A stretch of DNA of 35,990 bases from Darwinibacter acetoxidans_A. GTDB taxonomy: Bacteria > Bacillota > Limnochordia > Darwinibacteriales > Darwinibacteriaceae. Shown piece by piece: positions 1 through 7,656 of this stretch (position 1 is its first letter; each line of letters starts with the position of its first letter). Where the stretch lies: assembly GCA_041936745.1 (NCBI GenBank), contig JBHGWS010000015.1, positions 1 through 35,990 of the forward strand, in the 5' to 3' direction. A program made the translations under genes and the position numbers. Below the pieces are notes generated by a model. That model worked only from the letters and a program-made list of their open reading frames with translations, did no database searches and was not told where the DNA came from.

Positions 1-546
1 CTGAAATGTACTGCCGTCTCGCCACAGCAGGTTTAATTCCAATCCTGTCTGATTCCAGCGCAAAAGGTGGCGGATCAAGACTGTACCGCTTTCCACAGGC
101 AGTGCAGCAAGTTCGGGCAGAGTCAATTCCCGGGCCTGAAAAAGCCTTAAGGGCGCCTCCTGCTTTAACACGCTGCTTACAGCTCCGGCGAGCTTTTCCA
201 GCCAAGTTTGGCTTAAGATTAAAACCGCGGCGCCGGCACTTCTGCCAATTTCTTCTGAAAATCTTTTGGCATCCGCCCGGGAGATGAACGCGAATAATTC
301 ACCTTGGCCCAGGTCAGCCGGGACGACATAGCTTTCTTCGCTGATGACCTGATCTAAGGTGTGCTCCAGGCTTTCCACATAGGGGCCTTCAATTTTAACG
401 GGCCGTTTGATCATTTCCTGCAGGGGCCCTACCATCCCTTGGGCACTAATTGTCAAAACCTGAAGCAGGCCCTGCTGGGATGCTTCAGGCCTGCCGGCCC
501 GCAGTAGTGCATCGATTTCATCAGGTGATAAAATATGGCTGCCCAT
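1..546 (-). CDS. fliY: FliY-like flagellar motor switch protein (FliM/FliY family), 3' end cut by window
   Basis: Reading from ATG at 546 gives 182 codons with no stop, running off the left edge. The N-terminus has the LSPDEIDALL motif (residues 6-15), the CheY-P-binding peptide shared by FliM and FliY. The YDFRRP-type segment that follows it in true FliM is absent. The next 165 residues align by eye better with the CheC-like domain of FliY, for example the VVPADLGQGELFAFIS stretch. The Glu/Asn pairs of CheC-type phosphatase motifs are hard to find, so phosphatase activity is doubtful. The role would be in the C-ring switch complex at the cytoplasmic face of the motor. It starts 21 nt after the fliL stop, with an AAGGAG-like SD. 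The FliN-like C-terminal domain expected in FliY would lie outside the window. FliM is the alternative assignment. Confidence 0.75.
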   Translation of the reverse strand, partial: MGSHILSPDEIDALLRAGRPEASQQGLLQVLTISAQGMVGPLQEMIKRPVKIEGPYVESLEHTLDQVISEESYVVPADLGQGELFAFISRADAKRFSEEIGRSAGAAVLILSQTWLEKLAGAVSSVLKQEAPLRLFQARELTLPELAALPVESGTVLIRHLLRWNQTGLELNLLWRDGSTFQ

Positions 547-567
547 AGCGGCTCCTTTCTCCACTTC

Positions 568-1035
568 CTATTGGATAATAAAATCCACGAAAAACACGTT
601 GGTGACTTCGCCCTTCAGCAGTAAATCATTGAGTGAATTTTTAATATCCAAACGCAAGAGTTCCTGCCCCGCTGCGTTGTTCAGCTCCTCCCCCGTTTTA
701 GAGCGGATCAAAGTGATAATTCTATCGCGGATTTGCGGTTCTCTTTTTTCCAATTCACTGATTGTCCTTCTGTCTTTAGTTTCTAAGACGATATCGGTTT
801 TAATAAAGCGGGGTTGTCCACTTTTTGATGACAAATTAAGGATGAATTCCCCAATTTCACTGGTGGGACCGATCTCCCTTTTAGCAGCCGTGTCAGCCGC
901 CGGAGAATCCTGCCTTGCCTCCGCCCCGCTGCGCACCATAAGAACCGTTACAAAGGCGCTGCCCACGGCTGCCAAAATCAAAAATGCTGCGGCAACTATT
1001 AAAAGCCTTAGATCTACTTCAACTTTTCTTGCCAT
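568..1035 (-). CDS. fliL: Flagellar basal body-associated protein FliL
   Basis: A 155-residue protein of typical FliL size. It has a short basic N-terminus, one membrane segment at about residues 9-32 (LLIVAAAFLILAAVGSAFV), a low-complexity linker, and a C-terminal domain with the FliL pattern (FILNLSS near residue 64, then a long helix rich in charged residues). FliL is a single-span inner-membrane protein that sits around the stator and supports torque or stator stability. The ATG at 1035 has an AGGAGGG SD 7 nt upstream. It lies 19 nt after motB and just before the switch gene, the usual place in Gram-positive fla/che operons. Confidence 0.93.
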   Translation of the reverse strand: MARKVEVDLRLLIVAAAFLILAAVGSAFVTVLMVRSGAEARQDSPAADTAAKREIGPTSEIGEFILNLSSKSGQPRFIKTDIVLETKDRRTISELEKREPQIRDRIITLIRSKTGEELNNAAGQELLRLDIKNSLNDLLLKGEVTNVFFVDFIIQ

Positions 1036-1054
1036 GAAAGTCCCTCCTTGTCAG

Positions 1055-1768
1055 TTAATTGGGTTCATGATCCCAAAGGTCTATGCTCATAATTACTATA
1101 TCGACGCGGCGGTTTAAAGCCCGGTTTTCCGCCGTATCATTAGGTTTAATCGGCCTGTATTCAGAATAACCTGCCGCTGATAATTTCTTGGCGTCCAATC
1201 CTTGTTCCTCGATCAGGTACCTAACGACATTGGTTGCCCTATGTAAGCTTAATTCCCAGTTAGATGGAAACCTGGCAGTTTGGATGGGCCAATCATCGGT
1301 GTGGCCTTCCACTCTTAAAGGATTGGGCAGGTCAGCTAAAATGGGAGTAATGTTTTTCAAAATCTGAACCGCTTCCGGTTTAAGGACCGCTTCTCCAAGA
1401 TCGAAGAAGACCTGATCAGCAAAGCGGATCGTTAACCCCCGTTCTTCCAATTCCAGGTGAACGCCGCCCAACCCCTCCCCCTCTATAAATTCTGTCAGCT
1501 CTTCATACAGCTGCATCAGCTGCTGCCTGGCCAGTTCCGAGCTTTCAAAGGGTAAAGGTACAGGCTGTTCTTCCCGTAAAATTAACCCTCCCTCCAAGAC
1601 GCCGAAGTAACCTTGGAAGGCGGAAATGATGGCGGCAAAGCGCGCCGTATCCACTGATGAAAAGGAGAATAACAGGACGAAAAACGTTAAAAGCAAAGTG
1701 ACCATATCGGCATAAGTTGTAAGCCAACCACCGGTCATGGAAGGCTCTTCGCGCTTTCTTCTATGCAT
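1055..1768 (-). CDS. motB: Flagellar motor stator protein MotB (OmpA-like peptidoglycan anchor)
   Basis: A 237-residue stator subunit. A single membrane helix at about residues 15-40 contains the conserved ion-binding aspartate in TTYADMVTLLL (Asp21). An OmpA/MotB-type peptidoglycan-binding domain fills about residues 105-235, with recognisable GHTDDWPI, NWELSLHRA and NRRVDIVI blocks. With MotA it forms the ion channel that drives rotation and anchors it to the cell wall. The sequence around Asp21 (LLLTFFVLLFSFSSVD) resembles both MotB and MotS types, so proton versus sodium use cannot be decided here. Its ATG lies inside the end of motA (8-nt overlap), with an AAGGGG-type SD, which suggests translational coupling. 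Confidence 0.95.
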   Translation of the reverse strand: MHRRKREEPSMTGGWLTTYADMVTLLLTFFVLLFSFSSVDTARFAAIISAFQGYFGVLEGGLILREEQPVPLPFESSELARQQLMQLYEELTEFIEGEGLGGVHLELEERGLTIRFADQVFFDLGEAVLKPEAVQILKNITPILADLPNPLRVEGHTDDWPIQTARFPSNWELSLHRATNVVRYLIEEQGLDAKKLSAAGYSEYRPIKPNDTAENRALNRRVDIVIMSIDLWDHEPN

Positions 1769-2573
1769 CCGCCGTCACCCCTTCGATAGAGGTGCCCCTT
1801 TCTGCCGCATCTCGGCCGGAGAACTCTCTTTCATAAGGCGACAAGAAAGATTTAAGCTTTTCTTCCACGATGCGCGGATTTTCACCCGCTTGAATAGAAA
1901 GGATACCTTCGATCATGACCTGCTTGATTAACACTTCTTCTTCACTTTTAATTCTCAGTTTGCCGGCTATCGGCAGGAAAATCAGGTTGGCGGCTACGGC
2001 TCCGTATAAAGTGGTGATCAGTGCTACTGCCATGCCTACGCCGATTTGATCCGGATCGCTTAAATCGCCTAACATTTGAATCAAGCCGATTAAAGTACCA
2101 ATCATACCGAAAGCGGGTGCTAAAGCGCCCATTTGCTGAAAAACACTTTGGCCCAAACGATGGCGCTCTTCCAGGAAGGCAAGTTCAATCTCCAGGATGC
2201 TCCGCACCAACTCTGCGTCCGTTCCGTCAACAACCAATTGGATCCCTTTTTCTAAAAATGGCTCGTTAAGGGCCTGGGCTTTTTCCTCCAGTGCCAATAA
2301 CCCTTCTCGGCGGGAACTTTCTGCAAACTCCACTAAAGTATTGATCACCTGGACACTATCGATCTTTTTTTGTGAAAAAGCCACTCTTAACAGGGGAAAC
2401 ACGCTGAGAACCTGGCTCATGGAAAAGTTGATCATGATCGAGGCAAAGGTACCGCCGAAGACGATTAAGACACTGGAGAAGCTCCAGAACATGGAGACGT
2501 CCCCTTCCATAATAATCGCCCCTAGCAAAAGCACTGTACCCAGGATTATTCCCAATAGTGTTGCTAGATCCAT
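1761..2573 (-). CDS. motA: Flagellar motor stator protein MotA
   Basis: A 270-residue membrane protein with four predicted helices: two near the N-terminus (residues 4-21 and 33-49) and two after the cytoplasmic loop (about 150-170 and 178-205). The conserved prolines that couple ion flow to rotor contact are visible at Pro153 (ALAPAFGMIG) and Pro201 (IFLPIAGKL). The tail has the family pattern ending NPRIVEEKLKSFL. I chose the ATG at 2573 (MDLATLLGI) because GGAG lies 9 nt upstream and MotA proteins usually start this way. An in-frame ATG at 2594 has no SD. It follows flgE by 57 nt, across a strong hairpin, and overlaps motB. Confidence 0.95.
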   Translation of the reverse strand: MDLATLLGIILGTVLLLGAIIMEGDVSMFWSFSSVLIVFGGTFASIMINFSMSQVLSVFPLLRVAFSQKKIDSVQVINTLVEFAESSRREGLLALEEKAQALNEPFLEKGIQLVVDGTDAELVRSILEIELAFLEERHRLGQSVFQQMGALAPAFGMIGTLIGLIQMLGDLSDPDQIGVGMAVALITTLYGAVAANLIFLPIAGKLRIKSEEEVLIKQVMIEGILSIQAGENPRIVEEKLKSFLSPYEREFSGRDAAERGTSIEGVTADA

Positions 2574-2605
2574 TTCCTTGCACTCCGTTTCCATTTGTAG
2601 ACTAG

Positions 2606-2624
2606 GGGGCCGCTGGACGGCCCC
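2606..2624 (-). promoter_or_regulatory. GC-rich hairpin between flgE and motA, no U-tract
   Basis: A perfect 7-bp inverted repeat, GGGGCCG and CGGCCCC around a 5-nt loop, starts 7 nt after the flgE stop codon. On the minus strand it is followed by CTAGTC rather than a T-run, so it is a poor intrinsic terminator. It could act as an mRNA 3'-end stabiliser or processing site that sets hook versus stator levels within the operon. The structure is seen; the role is inferred. Confidence 0.5.
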
Positions 2625-2630
2625 TTTAGT

Positions 2631-4139
2631 TTATCGCTTCAAGTTCACCAATTCCTGCAGCATTTCGTCAGAAGATGTAATAATTCTGGAGTTAGCCTGA
2701 AACCCTCTTTGAGTGACAATCATATCGGTAAACTCCTCACTTAAATCAACATTGGACATCTCAAGGGCGCTGGGTGAAATTACTCCGTAGCCGGAGGTGC
2801 CCGGTGCACCTATTTGAGCGGTTCCCGAGTTCGCCGTTTCCACAAACATGGTGGATCCGGATCTTTCCAGCCCCGCGGGGTTTGTAAACCTGGCTAAGGC
2901 CACTTGGCCTAAAGCCCTGGTCAAACCGTTGGAGAAACTGCCGACGATGGTCCCTCTTTGATCAATCGCATAGCTTTCCAACGCCCCGTTGGCATAGCCG
3001 TTTTGATACATAAACTTACCCGTAAAAGCATCAGCGTACTGAGTAAACCCGCTGAAATCGAGGGTTATCGTCATTTGTTCGGCGTTTTCTGGGGCAAGGC
3101 TTACCATGTTATGTTCTACACCGCTGTAACTGCCGTCTCGGTTGAATCTAATAAGCCTATTAGCCGCCTGATCGGTTAAAGAATACTCACTGGTCAAAAA
3201 GATTTCGCCTTCGCTGACAGAAGCAAGCAGTTCAGCGCCGTCTTTCAGTGCAGTTTCAAATTCAAATCTAAATTTATCTTCATCGGTGGGATCAGTCCAA
3301 ATGCGGTTATCATTGCTTTGGGCAACGATGTTGGCGCCTGACTTTGGCAGCCAGTTATCATTATTCATCTCCATGTCTTCTTTTTTATAAATTTTTCCAT
3401 TGTATACCATATATTCTATATTATTCTCAAACGGCGAAGCATCCAACGGTAAGCCGTTGCTGATTAAAAGCCAATTGGCATCCCATCGCCAGTTATTGCC
3501 TTCCTCTTTTTCAAAGTCGACGACAATGGTTTGTTCACGGCCGCGGGAGTCAAAAAGCTGGACTGAGCGGCGGACTTCATCGCCTATGGCGAAACGGTTG
3601 TCCAAGTTACCGGCGAAGATGACTTCGCTGGTAGCCCGGGGGCTGATGGTGTCAGCCGCGGAAATGTAGAGCGGTTCCAAAGAAGCGTGGGGATCGATCT
3701 TGCCGTCCCTATCAGCTTTGTAACCTAAGACCCGCTCCCCGTTGACTAAAGAGACAAAGTTGCCTTCTGTACCGTTGTCCAAGCCAAATATGCCGGCCCT
3801 GGTGTACTGCCTGTTGGCGCCGTGGCCTAAAACGAAGAATCCATCGCCTTCAATGGCCAAATCCGTAACGTAACCTGTCGATTGGGTGTTGCCCTGCGTG
3901 TGTTTGATATCAATGGAGCCTAACGAAACACCTAAACCTACTTGGTGCGGGTTAGTCCCCCCTCTGGTTTCGGTGGGGGCAGAAGCCGCCCTGATCGTTT
4001 GGCTGAGCATTTCTTGGAACGTGGCGCGGGATGATTTGTAACCCGCGGTGTTGACATTCGCAATATTGTTGCCGATGATATCCATCCTGGTTTGGTGGGT
4101 TTTTAAACCCGAAACACCGGCGAACATAGAGCGCATCAT
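2631..4139 (-). CDS. flgE: Flagellar hook protein FlgE
   Basis: A 502-residue hook subunit. The N-terminal rod/hook signature (SGLKTHQTRMDIIGNNIANVNT, split across about residues 10-31) and the C-terminal block (NVDLSEEFTDMIVTQRGFQANSR, about residues 465-487) form the coiled D0 region of the axial family. The long middle part makes the exposed D1/D2 domains; it is longer than the roughly 264-residue B. subtilis hook protein and closer to the Gram-negative and clostridial size. FlgE polymerises into the universal joint outside the cell and is exported by the type III apparatus. The first of two adjacent ATGs (4139) has an AAGGAGG SD 9 nt upstream. The position after flgD and the FlgD-adjacent gene supports FlgE over FlgG. 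Confidence 0.96.
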   Translation of the reverse strand: MMRSMFAGVSGLKTHQTRMDIIGNNIANVNTAGYKSSRATFQEMLSQTIRAASAPTETRGGTNPHQVGLGVSLGSIDIKHTQGNTQSTGYVTDLAIEGDGFFVLGHGANRQYTRAGIFGLDNGTEGNFVSLVNGERVLGYKADRDGKIDPHASLEPLYISAADTISPRATSEVIFAGNLDNRFAIGDEVRRSVQLFDSRGREQTIVVDFEKEEGNNWRWDANWLLISNGLPLDASPFENNIEYMVYNGKIYKKEDMEMNNDNWLPKSGANIVAQSNDNRIWTDPTDEDKFRFEFETALKDGAELLASVSEGEIFLTSEYSLTDQAANRLIRFNRDGSYSGVEHNMVSLAPENAEQMTITLDFSGFTQYADAFTGKFMYQNGYANGALESYAIDQRGTIVGSFSNGLTRALGQVALARFTNPAGLERSGSTMFVETANSGTAQIGAPGTSGYGVISPSALEMSNVDLSEEFTDMIVTQRGFQANSRIITSSDEMLQELVNLKR

Positions 4140-4215
4140 AATCTAATTCCTCCTTTGATTCCCACATCAATCATTCAGTGGGTGGAGGGCCTCCTAAAAG
4201 GTCCGGCCCCGTAAT

Positions 4216-4596
4216 TTAGGTAATCACTGCGCTGTCAATTTGGGTAAAGACGTTATCCTTCAACATCTCGCCGTTGATAGCCGTAATTACGGTTCGATTA
4301 GCGACACTGACGACTAAAGCTATGTCATCGAGCAGAATCAAAGATTCTCTACCGCCTTTGGCTCGAACTTTTTCGACAGCTTCTTCCAGTACGTTGAGCT
4401 GCTCTTTGCTTAAATTGATCTTTCTGGCCTGCAGGCGCCTTGTGGCGTGGGCAGAAAACTTTAAAGAACTTTCCTGCAGTTTAGCATCTAAAACTTCTGC
4501 AAATTGCGCCCGCTTTGTGCGTTGGGGAGTTGGGGTGCGCCGCGGTTCAACAGGCCTAATGGGCAGCCCCCGTGGAATTTTAAACTGTTCACTCAT
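4216..4596 (-). CDS. FlgD-adjacent flagellar operon protein (TIGR02530-type)
   Basis: A 126-residue soluble protein. A basic, proline-rich N-terminus (residues 5-30) precedes a conserved region: LKFSAHATRRLQARKI (about 49-64), then ESLILLDDIALVVSVANRTVITA and a VFTQIDSAVI ending. This matches the small flagellar operon family found between flgD and flgE in Bacillota. The biochemical role is not established; it is presumed to help hook assembly because of its strict gene neighbourhood. The ATG at 4596 overlaps the flgD stop by 8 nt, with a GGGAGGG SD 9 nt upstream, so the two are likely translationally coupled. A GC-rich imperfect hairpin (around 4180-4210) lies between it and flgE. Confidence 0.85.
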   Translation of the reverse strand: MSEQFKIPRGLPIRPVEPRRTPTPQRTKRAQFAEVLDAKLQESSLKFSAHATRRLQARKINLSKEQLNVLEEAVEKVRAKGGRESLILLDDIALVVSVANRTVITAINGEMLKDNVFTQIDSAVIT

Positions 4597-5032
4597 CTTT
4601 CTTTCCCTCCCTTATGGCGACAACTTCGCTGAAGTCAAATAACTTGCCGTCAACTATAATTTGCGGCCAGCCGTCTTTGAATTGAACTCCTGTAACGTTA
4701 CCAAAGAGTTGTTCTCCTTTTTTGGTCTGCAGTTCAACTTGTTGGCCGATCATCTGAGTTGCCTGGCCTAAAGCAGTTAGCTTTTGCTGAGCAAGCATCA
4801 TGTCATTTAAATTGGTGTTTAGATTCTGCATCTGTTCTAAACTGCTGAACTGGGCCAGCTGGGCAATAAATTCTTTATCTTCCACAGGATTAATTGGATC
4901 TTGGTGCTTCAGCTGTGTAATCAAAAGTTTCAAAAATTGATCTTTTCCCAAAGCACTGGGGTCTCTTGTTTTTTCCCCCGTTTCCCGCCCGTGGATTATA
5001 TCCTGGACAGTGCCAACAGGATTAAAATACAT
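4589..5032 (-). CDS. flgD: Flagellar hook assembly protein FlgD (short form)
   Basis: A 147-residue hook-capping protein. The N-terminal FlgD region is clear: LGKDQFLKLLITQLKHQDP (about residues 28-46), followed by NPVEDKEFIAQLAQFSSLEQM. The remaining part, about residues 95-145, is a short beta-rich segment. The tandem Ig-like domains of enterobacterial FlgD (about 230 residues) are missing, which is normal for Bacillota (YlxG type). FlgD is exported and caps the growing hook so that FlgE can polymerise. ATG at 5032 with a GGGAGGTG SD. It follows fliK by 12 nt and overlaps the next gene. Confidence 0.94.
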   Translation of the reverse strand: MYFNPVGTVQDIIHGRETGEKTRDPSALGKDQFLKLLITQLKHQDPINPVEDKEFIAQLAQFSSLEQMQNLNTNLNDMMLAQQKLTALGQATQMIGQQVELQTKKGEQLFGNVTGVQFKDGWPQIIVDGKLFDFSEVVAIREGKKDE

Positions 5033-5044
5033 TAAGTCACCTCC

Positions 5045-6640
5045 CTACGCTCGTAAATCTACTTGATGCCAAGGGCTTGTTTTAGCTTGGGCTTTTGAAT
5101 TTTTGCCGCCAAATTGAACCTTGCCCGCAGAAGTTATCCTGTGGGGATTGGCAGCTTGGGGTTGAGGCGAGTTATCACGTAAATGCTCCTGCCCCACATC
5201 CACATTGACTGCCATCTGAGCAACATTGCCGCCTTGGCTCTGCAGTGCTGTCCGTAAATGAGGTAAGTTGGCAGCGATGATCTCCCGCACACGCTCATTT
5301 TCCACAACAAATTCTGCAGTCATCAGACCTCTTTCAAGAGCTATTTTGATTTTCATCTCGCCCAGGTAGTCGGGTTTCAGCTGAATGCGGACCTCACTCC
5401 GTTCGTCTTTGACCAAAGATTCAATCTGCTTAACAATTTTCGGGAAAAACTCCTGTGTCTCCCTGGGGTCTAACTTCTCTGGCGGTGCGTTCGTTTCGTG
5501 TGTAAATTCAGGAGCCGCTGTTTCATCTTCAACTTTGTAGTTTACGGCATGCTGTTCATCAGCGGCCGTCCTAGGCGCTTTAGCCGTAAGCCCCCTCGGT
5601 TTTTCAACTCCGCCTGAGGTTTCATTGCCTGACTCGCCTGCTTCTTTTTTCTGCTTCGGTATCTCAAAACTGTGCTTTTTTAGAGGCGGCGCTGTTTTTA
5701 AATCCCGCGGCTGATCTTCGGCTTGAGTTACCTCCTCTTCTTGGGCGGGGTTTTCAACCGCAGTATCGTAAGTGCTTTCAATGTTCTTTAAAACTCTTTT
5801 TTCGGAGATGTCTGCCGGGTTAAAAGGTTTATCAGCTTCTTCCCAGGTTTTAAACTGCCCCGCCAGCGGCGTATCCAAAGTCTTTAACTCTAAATCCGGC
5901 GGAACTTCTTCTACTGCGGCATCTGGCCCTAAGGCAGACTCTGGCAGTTTCTGGTGTACCGTTTTGAATCCTTTAGCTGTGCTCTTAAGGAACGGCCTTT
6001 CTGCTGCCGCATTTTCCTCCCTGAGCCTGAAAGTTTCTTTACCGCCAACCGGCTGCCAAAACTTTGGGTTTAAGGTAGTTGATTCGACCGAGGCGTGCTT
6101 TACGCCCTCCGGGCCCTGTTCCGGAAGTTTAGCGGGTTGTGCTGCTGCAACCCCATCCTTTTTACGTGCTGGTTTGCTTGAATCTTCGTTAAAAAGCGCA
6201 GCCGAAACCTCATATTCCCCCCGGTCCTGCTGCCCATCCTGCCGGATCTTAGCTGGTAGGTGGAGTAAAGTATCACTTTTTGCTGCACTGCTCGTTGCTC
6301 CAGCCTTTGTGTTAGGCTCCGCCTCTTTAAATTGAGGTAGGCCGGCAAGGCTAATTTCTTGGCTAATTACTGCATCTGTTTCTGCTCCCTCTGCTTTTTC
6401 CTTTTCTTCTTCTACCCGCTCCGTTAATTCCGTTTTTATTTCGCTTTTCTTGGGCAGATCAATTTTCCCGTTTAACTGAGTTGTCTCTTTTCTTGCGGGC
6501 AGTTGGCCCAAAAAGGCCTTTAAAAGCAGTTCAAATTCTGTACCCTGGGTACCGCAGCCATCTTGGTTTACCTGTTGTTCGGGAAATACCTCTTCACTTG
6601 GCCTGTTTGGCAGCGGCATTAAAAATCCGATTATTTCCAT
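5045..6640 (-). CDS. fliK: Flagellar hook-length control protein FliK
   Basis: A 531-residue protein with a long, low-complexity, charged N-terminal region (about residues 20-390), rich in Lys, Glu and Pro and expected to be disordered. It ends in a compact C-terminal domain (about 395-490) with the Flg_hook pattern: VRIQLKPDYLGEMKIKI, then LMTAEFVVENERVREII and LRTALQSQG. FliK is the exported ruler that measures the hook and switches export specificity through FlhB. The start is uncertain: GTG at 6643 is followed directly by ATG at 6640, and the purine-rich GAAAGGGGG SD suits the ATG slightly better. The N-terminal region is poorly conserved in this family, so the identification rests on the C-terminus and operon position. 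Confidence 0.92.
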   Translation of the reverse strand: MEIIGFLMPLPNRPSEEVFPEQQVNQDGCGTQGTEFELLLKAFLGQLPARKETTQLNGKIDLPKKSEIKTELTERVEEEKEKAEGAETDAVISQEISLAGLPQFKEAEPNTKAGATSSAAKSDTLLHLPAKIRQDGQQDRGEYEVSAALFNEDSSKPARKKDGVAAAQPAKLPEQGPEGVKHASVESTTLNPKFWQPVGGKETFRLREENAAAERPFLKSTAKGFKTVHQKLPESALGPDAAVEEVPPDLELKTLDTPLAGQFKTWEEADKPFNPADISEKRVLKNIESTYDTAVENPAQEEEVTQAEDQPRDLKTAPPLKKHSFEIPKQKKEAGESGNETSGGVEKPRGLTAKAPRTAADEQHAVNYKVEDETAAPEFTHETNAPPEKLDPRETQEFFPKIVKQIESLVKDERSEVRIQLKPDYLGEMKIKIALERGLMTAEFVVENERVREIIAANLPHLRTALQSQGGNVAQMAVNVDVGQEHLRDNSPQPQAANPHRITSAGKVQFGGKNSKAQAKTSPWHQVDLRA

Positions 6641-6662
6641 CACCCCCTTTCACTGATCTTTT

Positions 6663-7214
6663 CTATTCTGCCTCCTCGCCAAGCCGTTTGCTTAACGAGA
6701 CTGCGAGGTTTGTAGGAAGCTCGCTTAAGATATTGGCGGCATCGCGTTCGTCCAGCCATGATAAAATATCCAGTGCCAAATTCAACTCCGCTTCCTTTAA
6801 AATGCCGGCGGCTTTTTCCACGGGCATTTCTCTGTAAATCTCGGCTAAACGCTGGACATTGCGCCTTTCGCTCAACTCAGCGGCAAAGGCCGCCTTTTCC
6901 AGGCGCAGCTGCTCTTCTTTCTTAGCCAACTCCAGTGCTTCTTGTTCCAGCTGCTCCTGTTTTGTTTTCAATTCACTTTCAAAAACTGCTAACTCTTCTT
7001 TTTCAGCGTCCAGTTCTTGATATTTTCCTGCTATCCATTCTTCCGCCTCGCGGCCTTTGGAGTAGGTTTCTAGATGCGGCTGCAGCCGGCTGCTTTTTAA
7101 GCCCAGCTGCCAGAAAAGTTTTGGCGCATCGATAACGCCGGAAACCGATAATATGATAAAGGCGATTAAAACCGCCGCCGTCAACAGCCCGAAAGCCAAA
7201 AACCATCTGCCCAC
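6663..7214 (-). CDS. YlxF-like flagellar operon protein with MgtE N-terminal-type domain
   Basis: A 183-residue protein. One membrane helix at about residues 4-28 is followed by a long coiled coil (about 50-122) and a C-terminal helical repeat (about 125-180). The repeat has the MgtE intracellular N-domain pattern, with REMPVEKAAGILKEAE and DERDAANILSELP. It lacks the MgtE transporter domain, so it is not a magnesium transporter. Proteins of this layout sit between fliJ and fliK in many Bacillota (YlxF in B. subtilis). The exact function is not established; a scaffold or chaperone near the export gate or stator is a guess. The start is GTG at 7214 with an AGGAGG SD 7 nt upstream. Confidence 0.85.
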   Translation of the reverse strand: MGRWFLAFGLLTAAVLIAFIILSVSGVIDAPKLFWQLGLKSSRLQPHLETYSKGREAEEWIAGKYQELDAEKEELAVFESELKTKQEQLEQEALELAKKEEQLRLEKAAFAAELSERRNVQRLAEIYREMPVEKAAGILKEAELNLALDILSWLDERDAANILSELPTNLAVSLSKRLGEEAE

Positions 7215-7225
7215 AGCATTTCCTC

Positions 7226-7645
7226 CTAGCCACTTTTCAAATGCGAGCGCATGTCATCCAAAACTTTCTGTTGGCGGCGCTCCTTTTCTTTGACGTATTC
7301 TGCCTGATGCTTTTCTTTCAACGTTGTTATCTTTTTTTCTTCTTGGCGGGCCTCAAGCCAGGCCTTTTTCGCCTCGGCCGCCCGCTTTTCACACAGTTTA
7401 ATTTTTTGGTTTTGAGCCTCAATCCTTCTTTCTAAAGCACTTAAATAGCTGTACATGGAAGCGCGAATCTTAAAATCGGCATGGCCATAGCCGAATTGGA
7501 TGATCTCGCTTTTATGCTGCAAGAGCTGGGCAAGTTGGGCCCGCGCTTTTTGGGCGCTGCTTTCCAGAAAGGCCCATTCGTGTTTGCTTTTTTCCTCCCT
7601 GATTTCATGCACCCGCAGCACCTTTTCCAAGCGGAACTTGAACAT
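7226..7645 (-). CDS. fliJ: Flagellar export protein FliJ
   Basis: A 139-residue, almost entirely helical and highly charged protein, starting MFKFRLEKVLRVHEIREE as FliJ proteins do. It is predicted to form a two-helix antiparallel coiled coil. FliJ is the central stalk of the FliI ATPase ring and escorts unloaded export chaperones to the FlhA gate. Sequence conservation in this family is low, so the N-terminal pattern, length and position directly after fliI carry the call. ATG at 7645 with GGGGAG 8 nt upstream. It lies 11 nt after the fliI stop. Confidence 0.93.
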   Translation of the reverse strand: MFKFRLEKVLRVHEIREEKSKHEWAFLESSAQKARAQLAQLLQHKSEIIQFGYGHADFKIRASMYSYLSALERRIEAQNQKIKLCEKRAAEAKKAWLEARQEEKKITTLKEKHQAEYVKEKERRQQKVLDDMRSHLKSG

Positions 7646-7656
7646 TGTCTTCTCCC

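Noticed and set aside
5772..6335. Long open frames on the plus strand opposite fliK, fliL, smc and topA
   Set aside because: They lie antisense to well-supported genes, lack SD sequences, and have serine- and leucine-rich translations typical of shadow frames.
6663..7214. MgtE-type domain as a magnesium transporter
   Set aside because: Only the helical N-domain repeat is present, with one membrane helix and a coiled coil; the transporter's membrane domain is absent.
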